The notes beneath the pieces were generated by a model that did no database searches, was not told the origin of the DNA, and was given only the letters and a program-made list of their open reading frames with translations. Source: Buddleja alternifolia (Eukaryota > Streptophyta > Magnoliopsida > Lamiales > Scrophulariaceae). From it: DNA of 64,000 bases. Positions 24,687 to 36,987 of this stretch are shown piece by piece. The translations under genes and the position numbers were made by a program. The stretch's first letter is position 1, and each line of letters starts with the position of its first letter. Location of the stretch: NCBI GenBank assembly GCA_019426215.1, contig CM033394.1, forward strand, positions 16,512,195-16,576,194. The letters run 5' to 3'.

Positions 24687-26828
24687 TGTTAGGATCGGTA
24701 TGCCCCCACAAGCGATGCCGACGCAACGAAAGAAATAAAGTATATAAAACACATATATATCGGCATCCCAAGCTAGGGGGTCAAAATAATGCACAACAAA
24801 AACTAATACGAGTAAAGGGGTTTTAAACCGATTACAAGATTTGGGGTTTTATTAAAGTGAGGGTGTAAAACCACAACACAAGGAAAACCACACCAAAAAC
24901 TTTGGCTCTCATTTTCGAATCCTCACCTCAACATGGAGGGGTTCGAATCAAACCATCATAAGCTCCTAAAGAAAGAAGCCTCTACAAGGACACATCTCAA
25001 GTAAGTTCATACCTTAAGCAAAAGATTGACTAGATATATGCTCTAAGGAAATGGAGTCTATGTAGTGAAAGGTGGAAGACAATAAGAGTTACTAAAAGAA
25101 ATATCTATGGAAGATAATCTTTTACAACTAATCTTCAAGAAGAAATTCTATAGAAGAAAGTCTTCAAGAATCACAAGAGAAGCTAGAAAAATCTAGAGAT
25201 GAAGAACTAAGCTCTAAACTTTTTTTTCTTTTTAAGTTTTCATCAAGTTTTAAATGAGAGCAAGAACACCTCCTTTTATAGCCACCAATTTTCGGCCATA
25301 TGGTGTTAGGTGGAGTAGAAGACTTGTTTTTCTTCACCTACCACCTCATTCTCACCTACCATTCCATTCTCAACTACCACCACATGTGTAAGAGAATATT
25401 TTTCATTTTCTTCTTCATTTAAAAAACATTACAAGTCAAACTTTGACTAGCTTTGAATTTCACTCTTGTGACTTTATTAAATTAAGTCCAACTTAATTAA
25501 AATGACTCCCAAGTCTTCCAAGACTTGTTAATTAAATAATCTTCATGATTAATTAATAGTAAAATTAGTAGCTTAAATATATTCCCGGATAATAATAATT
25601 TCCGTTAATGATTAATCTCCAAGATTAATTAATAGAAAAATTACTTTCCCATGCCTACTAATTAAAATGTCTTCCACTTAATTAATTAATCTCATTAATC
25701 AATTTCACTTTAATCCTAAACCGGATTAATATTCACATAGCAATTGAACTTTCTTGAGTAAGTGTGTAACCCCATTGTAGGTTCGTTCATGTACTAGTAG
25801 TAAGAACACAACCCCGTTGTGCCTTTGCAATTTTCATTGCTAGATTTAATTACTACAAGTATTTTAATCCGACCAAGAATTAATTACCGATTAATTCATG
25901 GTTCCTACAAATCAAGGTTAGTACTAGCCACGCGCCAAGAAGACCTAGCCATGAACGATTATTAGGTGACCTTTCCGCATTACGATTTTCGCATAAGTAA
26001 AATCCTTCCATCAAATATCCCGATCGAATCTAGGACTTGGATGTCAGTCGAAATCCCAGTAACTCGATTCTATGTATATCGATCTAAGTGACATTGACCA
26101 ATTTATCAATCAAGTGAGGAAACACTGCTCCTCCTTATTGATACTACTCCGGCCGGAGGTTCCCATGGTCAATACACTGTGAAGTACATAGGATATGCGC
26201 CGATGCTAATGATCAGTGACAGATTCTTTCTTGGCACTCACGCGCCTCCGTACATAACCAGACTGGACCCAATATGCCCCACTTTATGACTCACCTGGAA
26301 TCGTGTGACAAATCTAAGTACAGTGGGCGATGCACGAGACGACCAATGGTGCCTCAAGTCATGAGGACCAATCTTATGCCTACGTAACCGAGGAGATTCC
26401 AAATTCGACATTGACTCCAATATGGAATCTCGGCGGGGTTGTTCAGTTTACTCGATCCCAACGAGAACCCACATACATGCACTGATGTACACCGTATCAG
26501 TATCCATGGAATAGGATACACTCTCCAAGAGTGTGCATTGTACGTGCAAGTCTTTACGAGTCATTGATATCCCTATCTCAATGATTCTATGACTTGGAAC
26601 ATTTTTAAGACCACAACCTTAGAGACGTATTCCATGATTGGCATCCTCGATACCAAACACATCTCATAGCTTAAGAGTGATCTAGGGGACTTTATCTAAT
26701 TTCATAGAATGATAAGATAAAGAAGAAAATGTCATTTATTAAATTACTTGACAAGATACAATATAAGACTGTTTAAAGAGTCGGCTACTACGCCCTACAA
26801 ATGGCGCACCGGGTACCTAACTCTTTCA
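24687..26828 (-). repeat. Element B 3' LTR
   Basis: TGTTAGGATCGG at the left end and CTCTTTCA at the right end on the plus strand; on its own strand it starts TGAAAGAG. It matches 32060-34200 almost base for base. Confidence 0.95.
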
Positions 26829-26842
26829 ATCTCCCACTTGCT
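26829..26842 (-). promoter_or_regulatory. Element B polypurine tract
   Basis: AGCAAGTGGGAGAT on the minus strand lies between the final gag-pol stop (26845-26843) and the LTR start. The same tract type precedes the 3' LTRs of A, C and E. Confidence 0.85.
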
Positions 26843-29800
26843 CTAGAGCCAATTGCCCATGCATTTCAGGCCCATCTTCTCAAGATGTCCCTCCAATACT
26901 CTTTGGCCCAAGGGTTTGGTAAAGGGATCTGCTATGTTATTTGCCGAGTCCACACGTTCCACTTGAACGTCGCCTCTACGAACGATCTCTCTGATCAGAT
27001 GGTATCGCCTTTCTATGTGTTTGGACCTCTAATGAGACCTTGGCTCTTTTGACTGTGCAATAGCCCCATTGTTATCACAATACAATCGTACGGGATCAAC
27101 AATAGATGGAACAACACCCAACTCTTGGATGAAGTTCCTTATCCAAACAGCTTCTTTTGCAGCCGCCCAGGCTGCAATGTACTCAGCCTCTGTGGTGGAG
27201 TCAGCAATAGTTTCCTGTTTAGAACACTTCCAGCTGACCGCTCCACCATTGAGTACAAAGACAAATCCCGAGATAGATTTGAAATCATCCACATCAGATT
27301 GGAAGCTAGAATCTGTATAGCCTTCCAATTTTAATTCTCCTCCACCGTAGACTAGGAAGGCATCCTTAGTTCTTCTTAAGTACTTAAGGACTGCCTTTAC
27401 GGCTTTCCAGTGCTCTTCGCCTGGATTGGCTTGATATCGGCTTATTGCACTAAGTGCATAAGCCACATCAGGCTGTGTACATAGCATAGCATACATAATA
27501 CTCCCTATAGCGGAGGCATATGGTATGTGAGACATCTTTTCCTTTTCCTCCGGTGTCTGAGGGGACATAGACTTAGAAAGAGAAATACCATGTCTCATAG
27601 GCACCAGTCCTCTCTTAGACTGATCCATTTTGAATCTCTTCAAAACTCTATCTATGTACGCAGATTGGGAGAGTCCCAGCATTCTACTGGATCTATCTCG
27701 ATGAATCTTCATTCCGAGAATGTAGGATGCCTCTCCCATATCCTTCATTGAGAATTGTGTGGATAACCACACTTTCGTTTCTTGCAACATTCCTATGTTG
27801 TTTCCAAACAATAGAATGTCATCAACGTAAAGCACCAAAAATGTTATCGCGCTTCCACTAGCCCTTTTGTACACACATGCTTCATCAGCATTTTGAAGAA
27901 AACCATATGTTTGTACAGTATCATCAAAACACTTGTTCCAGCTGCGGGAAGCCTGTTTGAGTCCATAAATGGATCTCTGAAGTTTGCACACTTTGTGCTC
28001 ACTTCCTATGGATGCGAAGCCCTCGGGCTACTCCATGTAAAGCTCTTCCTCTATTTTACCATTGAGGAAAGCAGTCTTCACATCCATCTGCCATATTTCA
28101 TAGTCTAAATATGCAGCTATGGCTAGAAGTATCCAAATGGATTTGACCATCGCCACTGGTGAAAAGGTTTCATCATAGTCAATTCCTTGCCTCTGAGTGT
28201 AACCTTTCGCCACAAGACGTGCCTTATAGGTGACTAATTCTCCATCTGTTCCAAGCTTTCGCTTATAGATCCACTTGCAGCCTACGAGTTTAGACCCGTC
28301 AGGTGGATCCACCAAGGTCCAAACCTTGTTAGAGTGCATGGACTCCATCTCGGATTGCATGGCTTCTAACCATTTTCCAGAATCGACGTCCAACGTCGCT
28401 TCCCCATATGTCCTTGGATCAGGGGAATTACCATCCTCGTTGCTATCAAGCAAGAAACCATACCTCTTAGGTTGTTTTGGGATCCTTTCGGATCTTCGAG
28501 GATGTTGTGTACTTGCTACTACTTCTGGCTGTGCATCTGTGGTATCAGGTGAACCCTTTTGTGGTTCTTGAGTTTCCTCAAGTTCTGCAACCTCGCCGTT
28601 TCTATCCAATAGAAATTCCTTCTCTAAGAAGGTAGCGTTCCTTGAAACAAACACTTTATGTTTCGATGGGTTGTAGAAATAATATCCATAGGATTCCTTT
28701 GGATATCCCACAAACTTACATAAGGAGGATCTTGCATCCAACTTATCGCCCACTAGTTGCTTGACATAAGCCGAGCAACCCCATACCCTTAGGTATTTAT
28801 AAGTGGGTGGTTTACCAAACCACATTTCATATGGCACCTTGGAGACACTCTTTGACGGTACTCTATTTAATAGATGCGTCGCAGATTCTAGGGCATATCC
28901 CCAGAAGGAAAGAGGAAGTCCAGTGAAACTCATCATGGATCGAACCATGTCCATCAAGGTCCGATTCCTTCGCTCGCTTACCCCATTAAGTTGGGGAGTA
29001 CCGGGCGGAGTCCACTGAGAGACAATCCCATTGTCTTTTAGATAATCAAGGAATTCACGGGACAAGTATTCTCCCCCTCGATCCGATCAAATAGATTTGA
29101 TACTTCTTCCCGTTTGCTTCTCTACTTCATGTCTAAACTCCTTGAACCTCTCAAAGGCTTCAGACTTGTATCTCATAAGATACACGTAACCATACCTCGA
29201 AAAGTCGTCGGTGAAGGTTATGAAGTAAGAATGGTTCCCTTTAGTGCTTACATTAAGCGGACCACATACATCCGTATGGACCAAGTCCAAAAGGTTAGTA
29301 GCTCGCTCCATTTGCCCGGCAAATGGTGACTTGGTCATCTTACCCTTTAGACAAGATTCACAAGTTGGCATATCTAGCATTTCCCGAAGGTCAAGCTTAT
29401 CCGCCATCTTATGAATTCTATCTTTAGAGATATGGCCTAGTCTAGCATGCCACAGGTATGTATCATTTTGATTATCTAACTTTCTCTTACTAGTATGTTC
29501 CTCATGTTGAGATAATAAGATTGGAGTATCGGGGAGAACCGTGTATAAGCCTTGAGACAACTTTGATTCCAATATTAAAGAAGAACCATAAAACATGGAG
29601 CAAGCTCCATTTTTGATAACAAAACTATAACCTTCCTTGTCCAACAAGGGTACAGAAATGATGTTCTTAATTAATTGCGGAATGTAAAATACATTGTTCA
29701 AAATAACATGGTTTTTGTTGGGAAAAGATAAGTAGATAGTTCCTACGGCCGTGGCAGCAACCCGTGCTCCATTCCCAAACCGCATGGTCATCTCCCCTCT

Positions 29801-30718
29801 ACTTATCTACTTGCTTCTTTCCATCACCTGCAAATCATTGCAAAGGTGAACTCCACATCCGGTGTCCAACACCCAAGAAGCATCATTAACTGATAAGTTA
29901 ACTTTAACATAAAACATACCATTCATTGGTTCAGTGCAATTACGCTTCCAATGTCCCTTTTTACCACAATTGAAGCATGCATCATGATCGGTACCCTTAG
30001 CCTTTTTTACACCACCTTTGCCTTTCAACTGTTTTTTCTTGTTGTTGTTCTTCTTCCCCTTATTCTTATTGGCCTTACGGCCCTTAGAACGGGATGAGGA
30101 ACCAACAAGCAGTACCGACTTATCTTTCTTGATGGTGGCATCTGCACTCTTCAACATGTTCAACAACTCGGGTAATGAAGCCTCAAGTTGATTCATGTTG
30201 TAGTTGATGACAAATTGGTCAAACGACTTCGGAAGGGACTGTAGCACGAGGTCAACAGAAAGTTCGGTTTCAAATTTTACGCCAAGATCAGAAAGCTTAT
30301 TAATAAGACTGATCATACGTAAAACATGATCATCGACCGAAGATCCCTCATGCAGACGAGCACGGAATAGCTCTTTAGAGATTGCGAATCTCTCCCTCCT
30401 AGTTCGAGTGCCATAGAGCTCCTCGAGACTTTTGATAATATCCTTGGAGATGGTCACATGCTCAAATTGCTTTTGAAGCTCATTAGTCATTGAAGCCATC
30501 ATGATACATCTCACTTGGATATTATCATCGGTCCACTTATCAAAAGCGGCACGTTCATCATTAGTGCTTGTGCGAGTGACGCGAGGCAAAGGCGTATCTA
30601 ATACGCTATCCTTGCGCTCACTTTGAAGCACAATTTTAAGGTTTCGGTACTAATCGGCGTAGTTGGGACCGACAAGTCTATTGGAATCTAGGATTGTTGA
30701 AAGTGGATTTTTGGCCAT
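26843..30718 (-). pseudogene. Element B gag-pol, single frame with five nonsense codons
   Basis: A 1,291-codon frame from ATG 30718 to TAG 26845-26843 with no frameshift. In order: UBN2-type Gag; zinc knuckle CFNCGKKGHWKRNC; protease LDTGCGVHLC; integrase with HARLGH, CESCLKGK, HTDVCGPL and GVSERRNRTL; RT with DVKTAFLNG and YVDDILLFGN; RNase H with EAEYIAAWAAAKEAVW. Premature stops lie at 30652-30650, 29809-29807, 29089-29087, 28030-28028 and 27031-27029. Each can be explained by one C-to-T or G-to-A transition, several in CG or CHG contexts. The catalytic residues I can read are intact, so this is a young copy disabled only by point changes. Confidence 0.9.
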
Positions 30719-32041
30719 TTTGTTAACTACAAAATAAATAGCGAGGCAAAACAATTAGCATTCAATATGTATCTTGTCCACATATAATTCGGTCTTTAAT
30801 CGTACGTGTCTCCGACTATTTTATCAAATTCCATAACCCTCTTATATGGATATTTGAGGAGATATGCGGGTCTCCCTAGTGGGCTCGAGATCCATAAGCG
30901 ACTCTTCATATGCCCCGAGAACACGAGCCCATATGATAAATCCGTATGGTAGGCATACCGGCCTTCTATATCGACATATAGTTCTCAAGATATTTTGCCT
31001 CGTCTTTCCCATATACCCCGAGAACACGAGCCCATATGGTAGTAAACGTTAAGTCAAGCCCATCAAATATTCATGGTCAATCGACCGGACTAGTGTGCCC
31101 CACGACTCATGGACGACACCTAGACAAATCGATCCCACGAGCATCTCTATGCTTAGTGGTGGTCACAGCCTAATCCACTTGACGCCACCCTACGACTCAT
31201 GGACGGCGGGCCAAGCTTCATGGCATTTCACATGCTACCACTTATGATGGAAGGCGTGCACAATAGAACTTCATTCAATTTCCACATAAACTTAATATTT
31301 CTTGGATTTACTTGAAACAAATCAAGCGAGGGGTTTCAACATGCAAGGTCTCATCAAGATAAGGATTATCTTTAATTATGTGATCATGCAATCCAAGTAG
31401 GATATAAGAAAACATAATATAAGACATCCACAAAGCGGTAAACAAATATGGATGATTGTGGGTCCCTAAGAGATCCACCCGAGCCACCGGTGAATCTAAG
31501 GCAATCTAGGGTACTAAATTAAAATAGGCCCTATCTATTACATAAGCTTCCAACAGCATACATAATCTTCAATAATGGTCCATCATCTTCGTCTCCATCT
31601 TCGATTACAATAAAATGAAAAAGAAAGTGCGAAAATAAAATATACAACCAAATTGAAATAGAGGCCAACAATAATTACAACCCAATTGAATAATCTAAGG
31701 CTCGACCCACAATCCATCCATTATGCAAATCAACCATCAAGCGTATGAAGATGACATGCAAAGCATTAATTAATCATAAGCCCATCACATAGTTGAAACA
31801 ATCATAACTTTGGGATTTATACGTTTTGAGGAAAAACCGAGTTTTTCTAGTTTCAAAAATTCCAAACTTTTAAATAACTCAAAAACGCGTGGAAGTTGAT
31901 TCCAAAATCAAGAAACGCGTGGAAGTTGACAAATCCCAAGCTATTATTAAATCAACAAATGTAACATATAGATTTAAGCAACCGGTTAAAATACTACATG
32001 AAACCGAAAGCAAAAACATGCAAAGTTTTTAATGTGCATAA
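30719..32041 (-). other. Element B leader with direct repeats
   Basis: The untranslated stretch between primer-binding site and gag. It contains a 29-base repeat at 30907-30935 and 31010-31038 (one mismatch; each reads CCGAGAACACGAGCCCATAT inside) and a 14-base repeat at 31102-31115 and 31192-31205 (ACGACTCATGGACG). No open frame looks real. Such repeats may serve RNA folding or packaging; that is inference. Confidence 0.6.
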
Positions 32042-32059
32042 CCCGGGCTCTGATACCAC
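32042..32059 (-). promoter_or_regulatory. Element B primer-binding site (initiator tRNA-Met)
   Basis: On the minus strand the bases just after the 5' LTR read GTGGTATCAGAGCCCGGG, complementary to the 3' end of plant initiator tRNA-Met, the usual minus-strand primer of Copia elements. Confidence 0.9.
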
Positions 32060-34200
32060 TGTTAGGATCGGTATGCCCCCCACAAGCGATGCCGACGCAA
32101 CGAAAGAAATAAAGTATATAAAACACATATATATCGGCATCCCAAGCTAGGGGTCAAAATAATGCACAACAAAAACTAATACGAGTAAAGGGGTTTTAAA
32201 CCGATTACAAGATTTGGGGTTTTATTAAAGTGAGGGTGTAAAACCACAACACAAGGAAAACCACACCAAAAACTTTGGCTCTCATTTTCGAATCCTCACC
32301 TCAACATGGAGGGGTTCGAATCAAACCACCATAAGCTCCTAAAGAAAGAAGCCTCTACAAGGACACATCTCAAGTAAGTTCATACCTTAAGCAAAAGTTT
32401 GACTAGATATATGCTTTAAGGAAATGGAGTCTATGTAGTGAAAGGTGGAAGACAATAAGAGTTACTAAAAGAAATATCTATGGAAGATAATCTTTTACAA
32501 CTAATCTTCAAGAAGAAGTTCTATAGAAGAAAGTCTTCAAGAATCACAAGAGAAGCTAGAAAAATCTAGAGATGAAGAACTAAGCTCTAAGCTTTTTTTT
32601 CTTTTTAAGTTTTCATCAAGTTTTAAATGAGAGCAAGAACACCTCCTTTTATAGCCACCAATTTCCGGCCATATGGTGTTAGGTGGAGTAGAAGACTTGT
32701 TTTTCTTCACGTACCACCTCATTCTCACCTACCATTCCATTCTCAACTACCACCACATGTGTAAGAGAATATTTTTCATTTTCTTCTTCATTTAAAAACA
32801 TTACAAGTCAAACTTTGACAAGCTTTGAATTTCACTCTTGTGACTTTATTTAATTAAGTCCAACTTAATTAAAATGACTCCCAAGTCTTCCAAGACTTGT
32901 TGATTAAATAATCTTCATGATTAATTAATAGTAAAATTAGTAGCTTAAATATATTCCCGGATAATAATAATTTCCGTTAATGATTAATCTCCAAGATTAA
33001 TTAATAGAAAAATTATTTTCCCAAGCCTACTAATTAAAATGTCTTCCACTTAATTAATTAATCTCATTAATCAATTTCACTTTAATCCTAAACCGGATTA
33101 ATATTCACATAGCAATTGAACTTTCTTGAGTAAGTGTGTAACGCCATTGTAGGTTCGTTCATGTACTAGTAGTAGGAACACAACCCCGTTGTGCCTTTGC
33201 AATTTTCATTGCTAGATTTAATTACTCCAAGTATTTTAATCCGACCAAGAATTAATTACCGATTAATTCATGGTTCCTACAAATCAAGGTTAGTACTAGC
33301 CCCGCGCCAAGAAGACCTAGCCATGAACGATTATTAGGTGACCTTTCCGCATTACGATATTCGCATAAGTAAAATCCTTCCATCAAATATCCCGATCGAA
33401 TCTAGGACTTGGATGTCAGTCGAAATCCCAGTAACTCGATTCTATGTATATCGATCTAAGTGACATTGACCAATTTATCAATCAAGTGAGGAAACACTGC
33501 TCCTCCTTATTGATACTACTCCGGCCGGAGGTTCCCATGGTCAATACACTGTGAAGTACATAGGATATGCGCCGATGCTAATGATCAGTGACAGATTCTT
33601 TCTTGGCACTCACACGCCTCCGTACATAACCAGACTGGACCCAATATGCCCCACTTTATGACTCACCTGGAATCGTGTGACAAATCTAAGTACAGTGGGC
33701 GATGCACGAGACGACCAATGGTGCCTCAAGTCATGAGGACCAATCTTATGCCTACGTAACCGAGGAGATTCCAAATTCGACATTGACTCCAATATGGAAT
33801 CTCGGCGGGGTTGTTCAGTTTACTCGATCCCAACGAGAACCCACATACATGCACTGATGTACACCGTATCAGTATCCATGGAATAGGATACACTCTCCAA
33901 GAGTGTGCATTGTACGTGCAAGTCTTTACGAGTCATTGATATCCCTATCTCAATGATTCTATGACTTGGAACATTTTTAAGACCACAACCTTAGAGACGT
34001 ATTCCATGATTGGCATCCCCGATACCAAACACATCTCATAGCTTAAGAGTGATCTAGGGGACTTTATCTAATTTCATAGAATGATAAGATAAAGAAGAAA
34101 ATATCATTTATTAAATTACTTGACAAGAAACAATATAAGACTATTTAAAGAGTCGGCTACTACGCCCTACAAATGGCGCACCGAGCACCTAACTCTTTCA
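32060..34200 (-). repeat. Element B 5' LTR
   Basis: The partner of 24687-26828, next to the primer-binding site. It differs by only scattered single bases, for example in the 'aagcaaaag' stretch near 32390. Confidence 0.95.
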
Positions 34201-35632
34201 AGGATGTACGGCCGATAGGGTGCAAATAGATCTATAAGAGAAAGATTGGTTCAGATGGCAAGGCTACCTATAAGGTCAGACTTGTCGCAAAAGGTTATAG
34301 TCAAAAGAAGGCATTAACTATGAGGAAACCTTTTTGCCTGTTGCAATGATCAAGTCCATTTGAATTTTGCTCGCCATTGTAGCAAACCTAGATTATGAAA
34401 TCTGGCAAATGGATGTGAAAACTGCATTTTTAAATGGATATCTCGAGGAGGACATTTATATGCAGAAGCCCAGAGGTTCCGATGCAGATTCTCATAAGGT
34501 GTGCAAGCTAAATAAGTCCATTTATGGACTTAAGTAGGCGTCTCGCAGCTGGAATCAACGGTTGATCAAGAAGCAAAATCTTATGGATTCTTTAAGAATG
34601 AAGATGAACCGTGTGTCTATAAATTGTCCAGTGGGAGCAAGTTGACATTTCTAGTGTTGTATGTAGATGACATATTGCTAATGGGGAATGACATAGGCTC
34701 ATTGACATTGGTCAAGGCATGGCTTTCAAGAACATTCTCCATGAAAGAATTATGAGAAGCGACCTACATTCTTGGAATTCACATCTACCGGGATAGAGTG
34801 AATCGGATCTTAGGTCTTTCCCAAGCGCTCTACCTAGAGAAAGTCCTTAAGAGATATGAAATGAGTAACTCTAAAGGAGGACTTCTGCCCATGGGACTTG
34901 AAATACATCTCTCTAAGTCTATGAGTCAAAATTGGATGAGGACAAACTAAAGATGAGTAAAATCCCATATGCATCAGCATTGTGAAGTCTCTTGTATGCA
35001 ATGTTATGCATGAGGCCTAACATAGCCTATGATGTGCATGTAGTTAATCGGTTTCAAGCTAACTCGGGTGAGCAGCATTGGATTGTTGTGAAGACTATCC
35101 TTAAGTATCTTAGAAGAAGGATATGCTTCTCATATATGGAAATGAAGAAATGAGAGTAGATGGATATTCTGACTTAGACTTTCAGTCTGATGTGGATGAT
35201 CAAGAATCTACATCTGGGTTTATATTCATTCTGAATGGTGGAGCAGTATCTTGAAGCATTCCAAGCAAAGCACAACTGCGAACTCCACATGTGAAGTTGA
35301 ATACAGAGGCAGCTAACAAAGCTGTTTGGATAAGGAAGTTCATGGATTAACTTCAAGTGGTTCCGAGCATGAAAATGCCACTGCCACTGTGGTGTGACAA
35401 CAATGGAGCAATAGCACTGGCTAAACAACCAATGTCTCACAATAAATCTAAACACATAGAGAGAAGTTATCACATAATATGAGAAATCGTTGGAAAAGGC
35501 ACCATCGCCGTGCAGAAAGTAGTATCAGCGAAAAACGTAGTTGACCCATTCACTAAGCCTCTATCATCAGCGGTGCTAGAGATACATCTTGAGAAGATGG
35601 GACTCAAATACAATAACAATTGACATTGAGTG
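34201..35632 (+). pseudogene. Element A RT and RNase H
   Basis: Resumes the A pol frame after B (the AGGAT duplication, then VRPIGCK, IYKRKIGSDGKATYK). RT blocks and a YVDDILLMGND site are readable at about 34660, followed by LGIHIYRDRVNRILGLSQ, then RNase H with KHIERSYHII near 35455. Many stops and small frameshifts leave no long open frame. It lies immediately upstream of the A purine tract and 3' LTR. Confidence 0.8.
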
Positions 35633-35644
35633 CAAGTGGGAGAT
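35633..35644 (+). promoter_or_regulatory. Element A polypurine tract
   Basis: CAAGTGGGAGAT sits directly before TGTTAGG of the A 3' LTR, the same tract as in B and C. Confidence 0.8.
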
Positions 35645-36987
35645 TGTTAGGTGTTGTGCCCTCTATGCCATTGAGGGATTAGATTTAGGAGGACATTTTA
35701 TGTATATTGTATGAACATTATTAATAATTAATAAAAGGCATTGAGTTTTTTCTTGTAAATCTAATTGTGGTATTGAATGTATTGAATAAATAGGTCCTTA
35801 AGATCAAGATGTACTCACCACTACTTATTTGATAAGTAGGAGCACTGGTGGAGTTAAGTGCTTGATCTTATAAACATGGTTCGCAAGTCAAAGAACTAAA
35901 TTGGGCGTTTAGGTTCAACTCGTATGACACTTGCTTTGACAAGAAAAGTGGTAGTCTTACACTAATTAGATAGTGAGAGCTAGTGTAATGAATATGATTA
36001 ACGAAGTTGACATATTCGAACACGAGTCATTGTAATCCTATCACATGGGTTTTTACTCGGTGACAGTCAATGATAAGGATTGCCGATTATGATAGTATGA
36101 GTGAACTTTAGACCTGAGGAATCCTTTACATTGTGCTTGTACCATTGGTGGGGTCAACCTCGAAGTATGATTCAATTGGTACATTCGACAATGGGAATTG
36201 GACTACCAATAAGGAATTCACTATCTCGAAAGTAAACGAGAAGTGACCTTTACGTCATAGGTGCTGTGAAATTAAAGTTTTTGGCCAAAGCATTAATGAT
36301 TGACTTGTATTGGATATAAAAGACAGTTTGGTAATTTCAAATCAGTATGATTGTGGTACAGTATCAAGTTATATGAGGTTGATGTTCCATGACTCTTACT
36401 TGATCAGGTTGCATCAGTGAAGAGTTATATTCATATATTAATTATAACATAAAGGTTTGTGATGAAATATTCATCTCGTACTTGATTGGGTTTTAGTATA
36501 GCTTCACGAGAATGGCTTGGTGATAACTATATCCTTGGAATCCCCCCAATGCTGATCAAGATGAGCCTAGAGAGTCGCGCTATTTAAAGATAATAAAATA
36601 AAGGAGTTTTACTTAATGAGGGTATTTTGGTAATTTCATGTAGAGTGGAAATATCAAAGGGATGTGTATTGATTATAATGAATATATTTAATTATTGTAA
36701 TTAAATAATTTTATTCAATCAATATTAATAATATTATTAATTTAAAATTAATAAAGTACTGTTAATAAAAGGAGCTTAGTATTTAATTAATTACCAATTG
36801 GATTGGACTGGGAATATAATTTAAATATTTAACACCGGGCTTAAAATTGAATGAAGCCCAGTAAACCCATCCCCTAGGTCAGATTCGGCCACCCCCCTCC
36901 TTAAGTCTAAGGAGTCGATTTATTTAAATACTAGGTATTTAACTAAAAACATAACTTTATGTGATTTTTCATCTTAGAGATTGAAAA
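35645..36987 (+). repeat. Element A 3' LTR, first part
   Basis: It begins TGTTAGGTGTTGTGCCC. It has the GAGAGTCGCGCTAT block shared with E. It is cut at 36987 by element C; the last five bases GAAAA are repeated at 45782-45786, and the LTR continues there to about 46086. Confidence 0.8.

Larger units (their letters stand above)
24687..34200 (-). mobile_element. Element B: Tnt1-like Copia retrotransposon, complete structure
   Basis: LTRs at 24687-26828 and 32060-34200 are nearly identical and of almost equal length (2142 and 2141 bp). They are flanked by AGGAT on both sides (24682-24686, 34201-34205). On the minus strand follow a primer-binding site for initiator tRNA-Met, a 1.3-kb leader with internal repeats, one gag-pol frame and a purine tract. 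Near-identity of the LTRs suggests a recent insertion. It sits antisense inside pol of element A. All structural parts are present, but gag-pol carries five premature stops, so this copy is not autonomous. Confidence 0.95.
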
